Positions 1-6,983 of a stretch of 9,447 bases of DNA are shown here, in pieces; position 1 is the first letter of the stretch; each line of letters starts with the position of its first letter. The stretch spans positions 1 to 9,447 of the forward strand of contig VGDJ01000038.1 in NCBI GenBank assembly GCA_016869775.1, read 5' to 3'. The notes below the pieces were generated by a model, which was not told the origin of the DNA, made no database searches, and saw only the letters and a list, made by a program, of their open reading frames with translations. This DNA comes from Alphaproteobacteria bacterium (GTDB lineage Bacteria; Pseudomonadota; Alphaproteobacteria; Rickettsiales; UBA1997). Both the position numbers and the translations under genes were made by a program.

Positions 1-654
1 CGCTCCTTCATATTCTAGTAGAAACCGATTATTTGAATTGTGGGAAATGTTTTTGTAAGAAAATTCTCTCTCAGAAAACAAGCCATAATAAGACGGAAAA
101 TCAATTTTTAATCTTAAGGCAAGTCTGGCAAGATCTGAGGCGGTTGTATATTGACCCTCTTCATGAAGTCCAGATGCATTTCTAAATGATGTATTAATCA
201 TTCCAAGTTCGAGTGTTTTTTTATTCATGAGCCTAACAAAAGACCATTCATTATCAGAAATAGTTTCGGCAAGCGCTATAGCAGTTTCATTGTATGATTT
301 AACAATTAAACCAGTTAAAGCGTTCTCAACCGAAATTTTATCTCCAACTTTTATGTTTAAAGTATTGTATTTATTGGTCTTGGATATCTCTTCGGCTCTT
401 GGAGAAAAAATTATATTTTTCTCAAATGATATTTTTTTATTTTGAATTGCTTCAAGAGTTAAATAGGCGGTCATTAATTTAACCAAGGATGCTGGATAAA
501 CGAGTTTATCGGAATTATTTTCAAAAACAATCTTATGAGATGATTCATCAACTACAATTAATGAACCTGATTTTGAGCATGAATCGATTATTTGAGCAAA
601 TGAATAACTCAATCCATATATATAAATCGCTAAAATTAATGCTATGAATTTCAT
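1..654 (-). CDS. D-alanyl-D-alanine carboxypeptidase, peptidase S11 family (3' end cut by window)
   Basis: A serine penicillin-binding protein that trims the terminal D-alanine from peptidoglycan stem peptides in the periplasm. The visible 218 residues start at ATG 654. They begin with a signal peptide (hydrophobic residues 3-19, likely cleavage after SFA at 18-20). The active-site SxxK tetrad follows as SLVK at 56-59 within PASLVKLMTAY, then the SxN motif as SYN at 120-122 and the family-typical stretch NASGLHEEGQYTTASDLARLA. The third motif (KTG) and the C-terminal membrane anchor would lie beyond the left edge, so the gene is incomplete here by position, not visibly broken. Its ATG overlaps the lpxB stop as ATGA (651-654), so the two are probably co-transcribed and translationally coupled. 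The family (DacA/DacC/DacF type) is clear. The exact paralogue is not, so no symbol is given. Confidence 0.93.
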   Translation of the reverse strand, partial: MKFIALILAIYIYGLSYSFAQIIDSCSKSGSLIVVDESSHKIVFENNSDKLVYPASLVKLMTAYLTLEAIQNKKISFEKNIIFSPRAEEISKTNKYNTLNIKVGDKISVENALTGLIVKSYNETAIALAETISDNEWSFVRLMNKKTLELGMINTSFRNASGLHEEGQYTTASDLARLALRLKIDFPSYYGLFSEREFSYKNISHNSNNRFLLEYEGA

Positions 655-1826
655 GATTTAATAATTTCTGTAACTGCAATTTTCATGGGGTTATCAATAT
701 TTCCAAGCCCAAGTGATTTTAGAGATTCTTGAGATTCATCGATTTGAGTTTTAGCTAGTTTTTCGTTATTAACAAGTTTTAACATTTCATCATAAATTCT
801 TTGTGAATTGCAATTTTTTTGAAGTAATTCCGGAATTATTTCACGCTTTGCAATTATGTTTAAAAGATTTGCATGTTTAATTTTTACCATTCTCTTAATA
901 ATTTGATGCGTCAAGAAATTTATTTTATAGGTAATAATTTGTGGGATTTTGTATAGAGATATTTCAACCGAATTAGTTCCTGATTTAGCGATAGCATAAT
1001 CTGCAGATGCTAAAATTAATCTTTTTTGTGAGGAGTCAATAATTTTAAAAGGCACCAGAATATTAGATGATAATTTTTCAATAATTTTTTGAGTTTTTTT
1101 AACAACAGGAATCACAACAACAAAACTATCAATATTATTTTTTAGCATATTAATTGCTTTGATAAATTCAGGAAAAATTTTTTTTACTTCTCCAATTCTG
1201 CTTCCGGGAGTTAATAAGATTATCTTATTATCTTTTTTAATTTGATAAGTTTCAAAAAATGCAGATCTTAGTGATTCTTTTTCAGCTAGAGATGGATTAT
1301 CTTCAATTATTGGATGGCCAATAAACTTGGTTTTAAGGCCATATTTTTCAAAATATGGAGGTTCAAAAGGTAAAATTGCTAATAAAAGATTATATAATTT
1401 TGCAACTTTTTGCGCCCTACTTTCACGGTATGCCCAGACTGATGGTGCAATCAAGTGAATTTTTTTCACTTCATTAAAAAATGAAAATTTTTTGAGCTTT
1501 TTCATAACTCTAAAACAAAAATCGGGGGAATCGATTGTTATAATGTAATCGGGTTTAAATTCGATAATTTTTTCAACAGTAAAATTAATTCGATTAATTA
1601 GTTTTGGAATGTGCGGAAGAATTTCAAAGATTCCCATAATGGATAAATCTTCCATAGGAAATATAGATAAAAATTTATGTTTTTGCATCAATTGACCACC
1701 CACTCCGCTAAAAATAAATTTATAATCTGGATTTGAGTGAGATAATTCTATAAACTCTCTTATCATCTTTGAGCCAAGCATATCACCAGATGATTCGCCA
1801 GCTATCATAAAAACTTTCTTAACCAT
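651..1826 (-). CDS. lpxB: Lipid-A-disaccharide synthase
   Basis: A peripheral inner-membrane glycosyltransferase (GT19) that joins UDP-2,3-diacylglucosamine and lipid X to form the lipid A disaccharide, so the organism has a lipopolysaccharide-type outer membrane. The 391 residues fit the family (E. coli about 382). Visible family signatures are GESSGD at 10-15, the Asp-containing TIDSPDF at 97-103, APSVWAYRESRA at 127-138 and LPFEPPYFEKYG at 152-163. Next come FIGHP at 168-172, the nucleotide-sugar-binding PGSR at 207-210 and a late SGTNSVE block followed by NLLNIIAKREIIPELLQ. The ATG at 1826 gives a start directly at the conserved KVFMIAGESSGD strand, so no earlier start is needed. It is the first gene of a two-gene run with the downstream carboxypeptidase. 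The neighbours often found beside lpxB (lpxA, lpxI, fabZ) are not in this window; asd is divergent instead. Confidence 0.97.
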   Translation of the reverse strand: MVKKVFMIAGESSGDMLGSKMIREFIELSHSNPDYKFIFSGVGGQLMQKHKFLSIFPMEDLSIMGIFEILPHIPKLINRINFTVEKIIEFKPDYIITIDSPDFCFRVMKKLKKFSFFNEVKKIHLIAPSVWAYRESRAQKVAKLYNLLLAILPFEPPYFEKYGLKTKFIGHPIIEDNPSLAEKESLRSAFFETYQIKKDNKIILLTPGSRIGEVKKIFPEFIKAINMLKNNIDSFVVVIPVVKKTQKIIEKLSSNILVPFKIIDSSQKRLILASADYAIAKSGTNSVEISLYKIPQIITYKINFLTHQIIKRMVKIKHANLLNIIAKREIIPELLQKNCNSQRIYDEMLKLVNNEKLAKTQIDESQESLKSLGLGNIDNPMKIAVTEIIKS

Positions 1827-1853
1827 AAAATTGCGAAATTATTTTTTTGGTTT

Positions 1854-1882
1854 TATTATTATTTTGTTTAGTTTTTTTGCAA
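1854..1882 (-). promoter_or_regulatory. Candidate lpxB promoter
   Basis: Read on the minus strand, TTGCAA (1882-1877, 4/6 to the -35 consensus) is followed after 16 bases by AATAAT (1860-1855, 5/6 to the -10 consensus). This places a start of transcription about 20-25 bases before the lpxB ATG. It is a match by eye in very AT-rich DNA, where -10-like strings arise easily, so the assignment is tentative. Confidence 0.3.
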
Positions 1883-1892
1883 AAACTTTTTT
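1870..1892 (+). promoter_or_regulatory. Small stem-loop with T-run in asd leader
   Basis: AGTTTTT (1870-1876) and AAAAACT (1881-1887) form a perfect 7-bp inverted repeat around a TTGC loop, followed on the plus strand by a T-run up to 1892 and a -10-like TATAAA at 1892-1897. It could be a weak attenuator-like hairpin if asd transcription begins upstream, or simply overlapping promoter elements of the divergent lpxB/asd pair. The stem has only one G-C pair beyond the loop, so chance is a serious alternative. Confidence 0.2.
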
Positions 1893-1918
1893 ATAAATTT
1901 CAATTTATTTTAAACATT

Positions 1919-2932
1919 ATGACTAGAAAAATTGCTATTGCTGGCGCTACTGGAAATGTTGGACGCGAGATATTAAATTTGCTATATGATAGAAAATTCC
2001 CCGCCTCCGAAATTATCCCCCTAGCCTCACAAAATTCTGCTGGTAAAAAAATTTCATTCGGAGATAAAACTTTAATTGTTCAATCTCTTGATAGCTATGA
2101 TTTTAAAGGTACTTCGATTGGATTATTTTCTCCGGGTGGAAAAGTTTCGGCTATTCATGCTCCAAGAGCTGGAAATGCTGGTTGCGTAGTAATAGATAAT
2201 ACTTCTCATTTTCGAATGGATAAAGATGTTCCTTTGGTTGTTCCCGAAGTTAATCCTGAAGCAATTGCAGATTTTAAAAAACGCAATATTATTGCCAACC
2301 CAAACTGTTCAACAATTCAAATGGTTGTTGCCTTAAAGCCTCTTCATGAAATTGCAAAAATTAAAAGAATTGTTGTTGCTACATATCAAGCTGTATCTGG
2401 AGCGGGCAAAGAAGCTATGGATGAGCTTTATAATTCTACCAAAAAAATATACGAAAATCAAAATCTTGAGCCAAAAAAATTTAGCAAAAGAATTGCTTTC
2501 AATGTTATTCCACAAATTGATGTTTTTATGGATGATGGCGTTACAAAAGAAGAATGGAAAATGAAAGTTGAAACCAAAAAAATTCTTGATTCAAATATTG
2601 AGGTTGAGGCTACTTGCGTTAGAGTTCCGGTGTTTAATTGTCATTCCGAGGCCATTAATATTGAGTTTGAAAAACCAATTTCAGTTGAGCAAGCCCGGAA
2701 AGCTCTTGAAAATACCGACGGTGTTTTGGTAGTTGATAATCCTCACGAAATGAAATTCATAACCCCAATTGAGGCCTCAGCCAAAGATCCAGTTTTTGTT
2801 TCAAGGATACGTAAAGATTATTCAGTTAAAAATGGATTATCGATGTGGGTTGTTGCAGATAATTTAAAAAAAGGAGCAGCATTGAATGCAGTTCAAATTG
2901 CTGAAATTCTGGTAAAAAATTACGGATTATAA
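1919..2932 (+). CDS. asd: Aspartate-semialdehyde dehydrogenase
   Basis: It reduces aspartyl-4-phosphate with NADPH to aspartate semialdehyde, the branch point to lysine/diaminopimelate (peptidoglycan), threonine and methionine, in the cytoplasm. The ATG at 1919 gives 337 residues that start immediately at the nucleotide-binding strand KIAIAGATGNVGRE (4-17). An in-frame start at 1847 would add 24 hydrophobic residues with no family counterpart and would sit inside the promoter region, so it is rejected. The catalytic cysteine is Cys130 in NPNCST. Gln157 (TYQAVSGAG) and the Arg235/His242 pair (RVPVFNCH) have the same spacings as Cys135, Gln162, Arg267 and His274 of the E. coli enzyme. The organisation (short middle region, SGAGKEAMDEL) is that of the ASADH type common outside the enterics. 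It is the only plus-strand gene here, transcribed alone and ended by the hairpin just downstream. Confidence 0.97.
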   Translation: MTRKIAIAGATGNVGREILNLLYDRKFPASEIIPLASQNSAGKKISFGDKTLIVQSLDSYDFKGTSIGLFSPGGKVSAIHAPRAGNAGCVVIDNTSHFRMDKDVPLVVPEVNPEAIADFKKRNIIANPNCSTIQMVVALKPLHEIAKIKRIVVATYQAVSGAGKEAMDELYNSTKKIYENQNLEPKKFSKRIAFNVIPQIDVFMDDGVTKEEWKMKVETKKILDSNIEVEATCVRVPVFNCHSEAINIEFEKPISVEQARKALENTDGVLVVDNPHEMKFITPIEASAKDPVFVSRIRKDYSVKNGLSMWVVADNLKKGAALNAVQIAEILVKNYGL

Positions 2933-2942
2933 ACCTGCAAAT

Positions 2943-2974
2943 AAAAAAGAGTTGATTTTATTAACTCTTTTTTT
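2943..2974. terminator. Bidirectional Rho-independent terminator between asd and argB
   Basis: AAAAAAGAGTT (2943-2953) and AACTCTTTTTT (2963-2973) are perfect complements. With two further pairs (one G-T) the loop shrinks to TTTTA. The stem is flanked by an A-run on the left and a T-run on the right, so the hairpin ends in U-tracts on both strands. It lies 10 bases after the asd stop and about 30 bases after the argB stop, exactly between the convergent genes, and can serve both. Confidence 0.85.
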
Positions 2975-3002
2975 AAGGACCTTATTCTATAAAATTTACA
3001 AC

Positions 3003-3968
3003 CTACATAATCATAGTTCCAACCCCACTTGTTGTAAAAATTTCCATCAATAAAATATTATCAATAGCGCCATTTAGGATGTGGGCATGACCAACGCCAT
3101 TTTCTAAAGCATTAATACAAGTTTCAACTTTTGGAATCATTCCTCCCGAAATAACTCCATCAGCAATCATTTGCCTTGCGGTTGCAATATTAAGATGGCT
3201 AACCAATTCTCCATTCGGAAGCATTACACCATCAACATCAGATAGCATCATAAGTTTTGACGCGCCAATTGCCGATGCAACAGCTCCGGCAACTGTGTCG
3301 GCATTTATGTTGTAAGTTTCGCCATTGTCACCTATGCCGATTGGAGCTATTACAGGAATTATGTCGGAATCTTCAAAAATACTTAAAAAATCGGGGTCTA
3401 CATAATAAGGTTCGCCAACAAAACCTAAATTTAAAATTTTTTCGATGTTTGAATTTGGATCTTTTTTAACTTTAGTAGCTTTTTTAGCTCTGATTAAATT
3501 GGCATCTTTGCCACAAATACCGATAGCTTTACCCGAAGCTTGATTAATTTCTTTAACTATCATTTTATTAATTGAACCAGCAAGAACCATCTCAACAACA
3601 TCTACAGTGTCAGCGTCGGTAACCCTCAGGCCGTCGATAAAAGTGGATTTTATATTAAGCTTATCAAGCATTTTACCGATTTGCGGACCTCCTCCGTGAA
3701 CAACAACTGGATTAATTCCAACTTGCTTTAGTAAAACAACATTTTTAGCAAAATTTTTTAAATTGTTTTCACCGCCCATTGCCGAACCACCAAATTTTAT
3801 AACAAATGTTTCTCCAGCAAATTTTCGCATGTAGGGTAAGGCCTCGCACAAAATTTCGGCTTTTTTTGCCCAATCCTGCTGAATATTGTCTTTTTGAAGT
3901 GAAATTTTATCAATCGGAGTTATTTCTTGAGAACGATTTGCATCGTTAATATTAATTATGTTCGTCAT
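3003..3968 (-). CDS. argB: Acetylglutamate kinase
   Basis: It phosphorylates N-acetyl-L-glutamate with ATP, the second step of arginine synthesis by the acetylated route, in the cytoplasm. Amino-acid-kinase fold signatures are present: catalytic lysine in VIKFGGSAM (Lys58), substrate loop HGGGPQIG (91-98), IDGLRVTD (111-118), IAPIGIG..YNINADTVAG (208-228), LSDVDGVM (242-249) and the late GGMIPK with Lys280. The C-terminus LLMEIFTTSGVGTMIM is complete and typical. At 321 residues it exceeds the usual 260-300. Residues about 31-53 (QDWAKKAEILCEALPYMRKFAGE) match the extra N-terminal helix of arginine-inhibited hexameric kinases such as that of Pseudomonas aeruginosa, so feedback inhibition by arginine is likely. 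The first 30 residues are polar and not recognisable. The gene is separated from bioD by 56 bases containing a palindrome and probably has its own promoter. Confidence 0.97.
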   Translation of the reverse strand: MTNIININDANRSQEITPIDKISLQKDNIQQDWAKKAEILCEALPYMRKFAGETFVIKFGGSAMGGENNLKNFAKNVVLLKQVGINPVVVHGGGPQIGKMLDKLNIKSTFIDGLRVTDADTVDVVEMVLAGSINKMIVKEINQASGKAIGICGKDANLIRAKKATKVKKDPNSNIEKILNLGFVGEPYYVDPDFLSIFEDSDIIPVIAPIGIGDNGETYNINADTVAGAVASAIGASKLMMLSDVDGVMLPNGELVSHLNIATARQMIADGVISGGMIPKVETCINALENGVGHAHILNGAIDNILLMEIFTTSGVGTMIM

Positions 3969-3989
3969 AGTGAATTTTTAAATTTTTAG

Positions 3990-4021
3990 AAAAAAAATTA
4001 ATAAATAACATGTTATTTATT
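3990..4021 (-). terminator. 22-bp perfect palindrome plus T-run after bioD
   Basis: Positions 4000-4021 form a perfect 22-bp palindrome centred on CATG (core AAATAACATGTTATTT). On the minus strand it starts 4 bases after the bioD stop codon and is followed, after AA, by eight Ts (3997-3990). The order stop, dyad, U-tract fits a Rho-independent terminator for the purC-to-bioD transcript. The stem has only one G-C pair each side and almost no loop, which is weak for a terminator, so an operator for argB, about 32 bases before its ATG, is an alternative. Confidence 0.5.
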
Positions 4022-4024
4022 CAA

Positions 4025-4645
4025 TCAAGAATTTTTTATAAAATCCGCAATCTCTTGAATTTCAAAATTATAAAAATTATTAATGCAATTTATAAATTCT
4101 AACTGAGAAATTGGAGGATTGTTATTGTTGTTTAAAATAATTTTACTTAGCTTTAGTTTTTTAGATTTTATAAGCTGAAGAGCGCATAAAGTATGACTTA
4201 TCGAGCCCAAATAATTTGATGTAACTAAAATAATTGGCAAATCTAAATCATGCGCAACATCAATAAATGTTTTATTATTATTTATGGGGCTCATAATCCC
4301 GCCCGCACCTTCAATTAGCATGATAGTTTTAGATTTTATAGTTAGATTTATTTTATTTTTACAAAATTCTAATAATTTTTTATAATCAACATAGCCAGCA
4401 AAATTTGGGGATATTGGTTTTTCAAATCTCCAAGGTGAAATAGAATTTAAATTTGAAAAATTAATGTCCATTTGCATTGCATTGAGTAACAAAGCTGAAT
4501 CGGATTTATTGTCATCAACAAAACCACTAAGAACGGGTTTTATAGCTTTAATGCGGGGATTTTTTTTGCACAAACTGGAAGCTAAAAAGGTTTTACCTAT
4601 TTCAGTTCCAATTCCAAGAACTAAATAGGCTGGATATTCGAGCAT
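4025..4645 (-). CDS. bioD: Dethiobiotin synthetase (ATP-dependent)
   Basis: It closes the ureido ring of biotin: 7,8-diaminopelargonate + CO2 + ATP gives dethiobiotin, the step before BioB, in the cytoplasm. The ATG at 4645 gives 206 residues. It is preferred over an in-frame ATG at 4702, which adds 19 residues lying wholly inside the upstream secretion gene and ahead of the conserved N-terminus. The P-loop GTEIGKT is at 13-19 (canonical GTDTEVGKT, Lys18). IKPVLSG (35-41) carries the second conserved lysine, and KPISPNFAG (76-84), EGAGGIMSPI (112-121) and NYLGSISHTL (144-153) are family blocks. The gene is slightly shorter than E. coli BioD (about 225). Its start shares one base with the stop of the preceding gene (TAATG), so it is probably translated by coupling as the last cistron of the operon. 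No other biotin gene is in the window. Confidence 0.93.
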   Translation of the reverse strand: MLEYPAYLVLGIGTEIGKTFLASSLCKKNPRIKAIKPVLSGFVDDNKSDSALLLNAMQMDINFSNLNSISPWRFEKPISPNFAGYVDYKKLLEFCKNKINLTIKSKTIMLIEGAGGIMSPINNNKTFIDVAHDLDLPIILVTSNYLGSISHTLCALQLIKSKKLKLSKIILNNNNNPPISQLEFINCINNFYNFEIQEIADFIKNS

Positions 4646-5841
4646 TATTGTAAGTTTGAGAATGTGCTGTAGATGGGGCCAAAAACTGCTACGGCAATCC
4701 ACGCAATCATGCCGCCCATTACAACAGTTATGGTGGGTTGAATAAGGCCAACTAATCTTTCAATTGAATCGTTTATTTCTTTGTCATAAAAGTATTTGAT
4801 ATTTTTCAAGGCGCTTTCCATATTACCACTTTCTTCGCCAACTTTAAACATTCTTACAACTAGATTTGGAAAGAATTTTGTAGCTGAAATTGAACCTGAA
4901 AGTGATTGACCATCAGAAACTTGTTGACGAACATAGGAGATTCCACTTCGAATTGCGCGATTTTTAAGAGCGATACTTGAAGCATCTAAGCATTCAAGAA
5001 CTCCCAATCCACTTTTAAACGTCATTGAAAAGAATTGACAAAATTTAGCTGATTCAATTTTTGTAATAATTGCACCGAAAATAGGAGTTTTTAACTTAAT
5101 ATAATCAATTTTTACGTGGATTGTTGGAAATCTCTCAAGAATTTTAATTGTGAGCCAAATAATTAATGGGGTGGAAATTAGTGTGAGCCAATATTCTTGA
5201 ATAAAATTTGAAAAATTTATCAGCGCAACAGTTAAAAAAGGAAGGTCGATACTTTGAGCAGATAAAAACCCTGTTACCTTTGGGACGACAACGGCAGTCA
5301 TAACTCCCAATACCAAAAACATCAAAATAACACCAAATAATGGTCCAACTATTGCTTTCCTAGTTTTTCTACGAATTTCAATATTCCACTTAATGTCGTC
5401 GACGATATTTGCAAAGGATGCTGATAGGTTACCTGTTTTTTCACCCATTGCGATCAACCCAATGTAAGTAGGTTTAAAAATATCGGGTCGCTTAGCCAAA
5501 CTTTCGGAAAAAAGGTTACCGTTTTTGATTGATTCATAAATCTCTTGCATGAGATTTTTTAGTTTAATTGAATCGGTGGTTTCCTTTAAATCATGAATTG
5601 AGTCAATAATTGATACTCCGGCTTTATCAAGTTGCTCAAGATGAATAAAAATTGTAACAAGTTCACCACTTTTTAATCCGCCTAAGAAATTTAAAGCACG
5701 ATTTTTTTCTTCTCGATAAGAAACAAGTTCTAAAGAGCTTGATTTTAAGAGAGACATTAACTCAGAAGGGTTTTCAGCTGAAATTTTTCCAGTGATATAT
5801 TTTCCTTCTTGATTAATTGCCTTATATTTAAAATTAGCCAT
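4645..5841 (-). CDS. Type II secretion / type IV pilus F-family inner-membrane protein (GspF/PilC-like)
   Basis: This is a polytopic inner-membrane platform protein of the GspF/PilC family, which couples the assembly ATPase to the pseudopilus or pilus. The 398 residues match the family length. The N-terminal region (FKYKAINQEGKYITGKISA, 4-22) is the usual small domain. Two homologous cytoplasmic domains follow at roughly 60-165 and 262-367, each with the repeated signature GEKTGNL (133-139) and GEESGNM (335-341). Hydrophobic segments lie at about 163-188, 218-234 and 368-390, the last in IQPTITVVMGGMIAWIAVAVFGPIY, which is typical. All features suggest an intact protein. No GspE, GspD, GspG or pilin gene lies in the window, so it is an orphan here, and whether it serves secretion or pili cannot be told. 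It is joined by one-base TAATG overlaps to both def upstream and bioD downstream. Confidence 0.93.
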   Translation of the reverse strand: MANFKYKAINQEGKYITGKISAENPSELMSLLKSSSLELVSYREEKNRALNFLGGLKSGELVTIFIHLEQLDKAGVSIIDSIHDLKETTDSIKLKNLMQEIYESIKNGNLFSESLAKRPDIFKPTYIGLIAMGEKTGNLSASFANIVDDIKWNIEIRRKTRKAIVGPLFGVILMFLVLGVMTAVVVPKVTGFLSAQSIDLPFLTVALINFSNFIQEYWLTLISTPLIIWLTIKILERFPTIHVKIDYIKLKTPIFGAIITKIESAKFCQFFSMTFKSGLGVLECLDASSIALKNRAIRSGISYVRQQVSDGQSLSGSISATKFFPNLVVRMFKVGEESGNMESALKNIKYFYDKEINDSIERLVGLIQPTITVVMGGMIAWIAVAVFGPIYSTFSNLQ

Positions 5842-6392
5842 TATTTCCGTTTTTTAATTTTTTTGAGAATTACTTCACGTTTAAGTGGCGAAATTCTATC
5901 AACAAAGGTTATGCCATTTAAATGATCGATTTCATGTTGAATGCATGTGGCAGAAATTCCGTTAAATATTTTTAGTTGTTCATTGCCATCAAAGTCAAGG
6001 TATTTTAATTTTATTGACTCAGGACGCACCACCTCTGCTCTGGCACCCGGGAATGATAAGCAACCTTCATTAAATGAGGAGTTGATTGATGATGATTCTT
6101 CAATTTCGGGATTAATAAAAAATTGAGGGTTGGTGTTTTGAACATGAACCCCGTTGAAGGATTCATGGTCATGATGATGGTGATTTGGATCGACCTCATA
6201 ATCAACATCCATAACTAAAATTCTCTTTAGAACTCCAACTTGAACGCTTGCCAATCCTATCCCGCCCTCATAATACATAGTATTAATCATATCTTTCATG
6301 AATTGTTGAACTTCGCTATTTATTTCAACAACTGGTAAAGAGACTTTTTTAAGAAATGGATCTGGAGCAATTACTAATGGCAAAATTTTCAT
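5841..6392 (-). CDS. def: Peptide deformylase with histidine-rich insertion
   Basis: This metalloenzyme removes the N-formyl group from nascent proteins. All three family motifs are visible: motif I as GIGLASVQ (44-51, canonical GxGLAAxQ), motif II EGCLS (109-113, metal ligand Cys111), and motif III QHEIDHLNG (152-160, ligands His153 and His157, catalytic Glu154). At 183 residues it is complete. Compared with the usual fold there is an extra loop at about 65-90 between LVMDV and the INPEI strand, containing HHHHDH (71-76). The C-terminal tail PLKREVILKKIKKRK and the block RPESIKLKYLDF resemble Rickettsia deformylase from memory. The gene is usually next to fmt, but here it follows purN (ATGA overlap, 6389-6392) and precedes the secretion gene (TAATG). 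The loop is lineage-specific in appearance and does not touch the catalytic motifs, so activity is expected. Confidence 0.95.
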   Translation of the reverse strand: MKILPLVIAPDPFLKKVSLPVVEINSEVQQFMKDMINTMYYEGGIGLASVQVGVLKRILVMDVDYEVDPNHHHHDHESFNGVHVQNTNPQFFINPEIEESSSINSSFNEGCLSFPGARAEVVRPESIKLKYLDFDGNEQLKIFNGISATCIQHEIDHLNGITFVDRISPLKREVILKKIKKRK

Positions 6393-6982
6393 ATTGTTTT
6401 ATTCAGAATTTTTTGAGCAATTATTTTTAGAGTAAGTGGGTAAATTTTATGTTCTTCGGTTAATATTTTTTTTGTTAAAATTTCTAAGTTATCATGTTCA
6501 TCAATTTTAACATGGGATTGCATTATAATTTGCCCTGAGTCAACTTCAGGAGTAACAAAATGAGTTGTGCATCCGGAAATTTTAGCTTTTGTTTTGATTG
6601 CATCTTTAACAGCATGCGCCCCTTTAAATTCAGGCAATAGCGATGGGTGAATATTGATAATTTTATTTGGATAAAGTTGAATAAATTCAGGACTAAGAAT
6701 GCGCATAAATCCAGCTAAACATATTAAATCAATATCATGTTTTAAAAGCTCCTGATGAAGAGTTTTATCAAATTCGTATCGTGAATTAAAATTTTTGTGA
6801 TCAATTGTAAAAGTTGGGATAGATTTTTTTTGAGCATAATGAAGTCCAAATGCCTCGGGATTGTTGCTTCCGACAACAACTATTTGTGCTGGGAAATCAT
6901 TCTGCATTGTTGCATCTATGAGTTTTTCCATATTTGATCCGCGACCTGAAATTAATATAGCAACTCTGATTTTGGGAGACAT
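6389..6982 (-). CDS. purN: Phosphoribosylglycinamide formyltransferase (folate-dependent GAR transformylase)
   Basis: It transfers a formyl group from 10-formyltetrahydrofolate to GAR, giving FGAR, step 3 of de novo purine synthesis. The 197 residues include the phosphate-binding SGRGSN (12-17), LICLAGFMRILSPEFI (86-101), and the catalytic triad Asn110 and His112 in NIHPSLLPEFKGAHA and Asp148 in VDSGQII. These residues are each 4 positions later than E. coli Asn106, His108 and Asp144, so the enzyme looks fully functional. The ATG at 6982 lies one base after the purQ stop. The next gene, def, overlaps its stop by 4 bases. The product FGAR is the substrate of the FGAM synthase that uses PurS and PurQ encoded just upstream, so the placement makes metabolic sense. 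In many bacteria purN pairs with purM, which is absent here. Confidence 0.97.
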   Translation of the reverse strand: MSPKIRVAILISGRGSNMEKLIDATMQNDFPAQIVVVGSNNPEAFGLHYAQKKSIPTFTIDHKNFNSRYEFDKTLHQELLKHDIDLICLAGFMRILSPEFIQLYPNKIINIHPSLLPEFKGAHAVKDAIKTKAKISGCTTHFVTPEVDSGQIIMQSHVKIDEHDNLEILTKKILTEEHKIYPLTLKIIAQKILNKTI

Positions 6983-6983
6983 C

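Noticed and set aside
227..445. Small plus-strand open frame inside the carboxypeptidase gene
   Set aside because: It is antisense to a clear S11 peptidase and has no recognisable domain. The same applies to the open frames at 2346-2564, 3257-3469, 5941-6126 and 7036-7233.
1847..1918. Longer asd start adding 24 hydrophobic residues
   Set aside because: The extra residues come from T-rich intergenic DNA, have no counterpart in the family, and overlap the divergent promoter region. The ATG at 1919 starts exactly at the conserved N-terminus.
3969..3990. ArgR-type operator before argB
   Set aside because: Only one half (TGAAT at 3971-3975) resembles an ARG box. The opposing ATTCA half at the right spacing is absent.
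4646..4702. Longer bioD start adding 19 residues
   Set aside because: The extension lies inside the secretion gene and precedes the conserved BioD N-terminus. The TAATG overlap start at 4645 is natural.
6165..6182. Trinucleotide (ATG/CAT) microsatellite as a phase-variable tract
   Set aside because: The tract is only about four to six codons, is interrupted, mixes CAC and CAT, and length changes by whole codons would not shift the frame.
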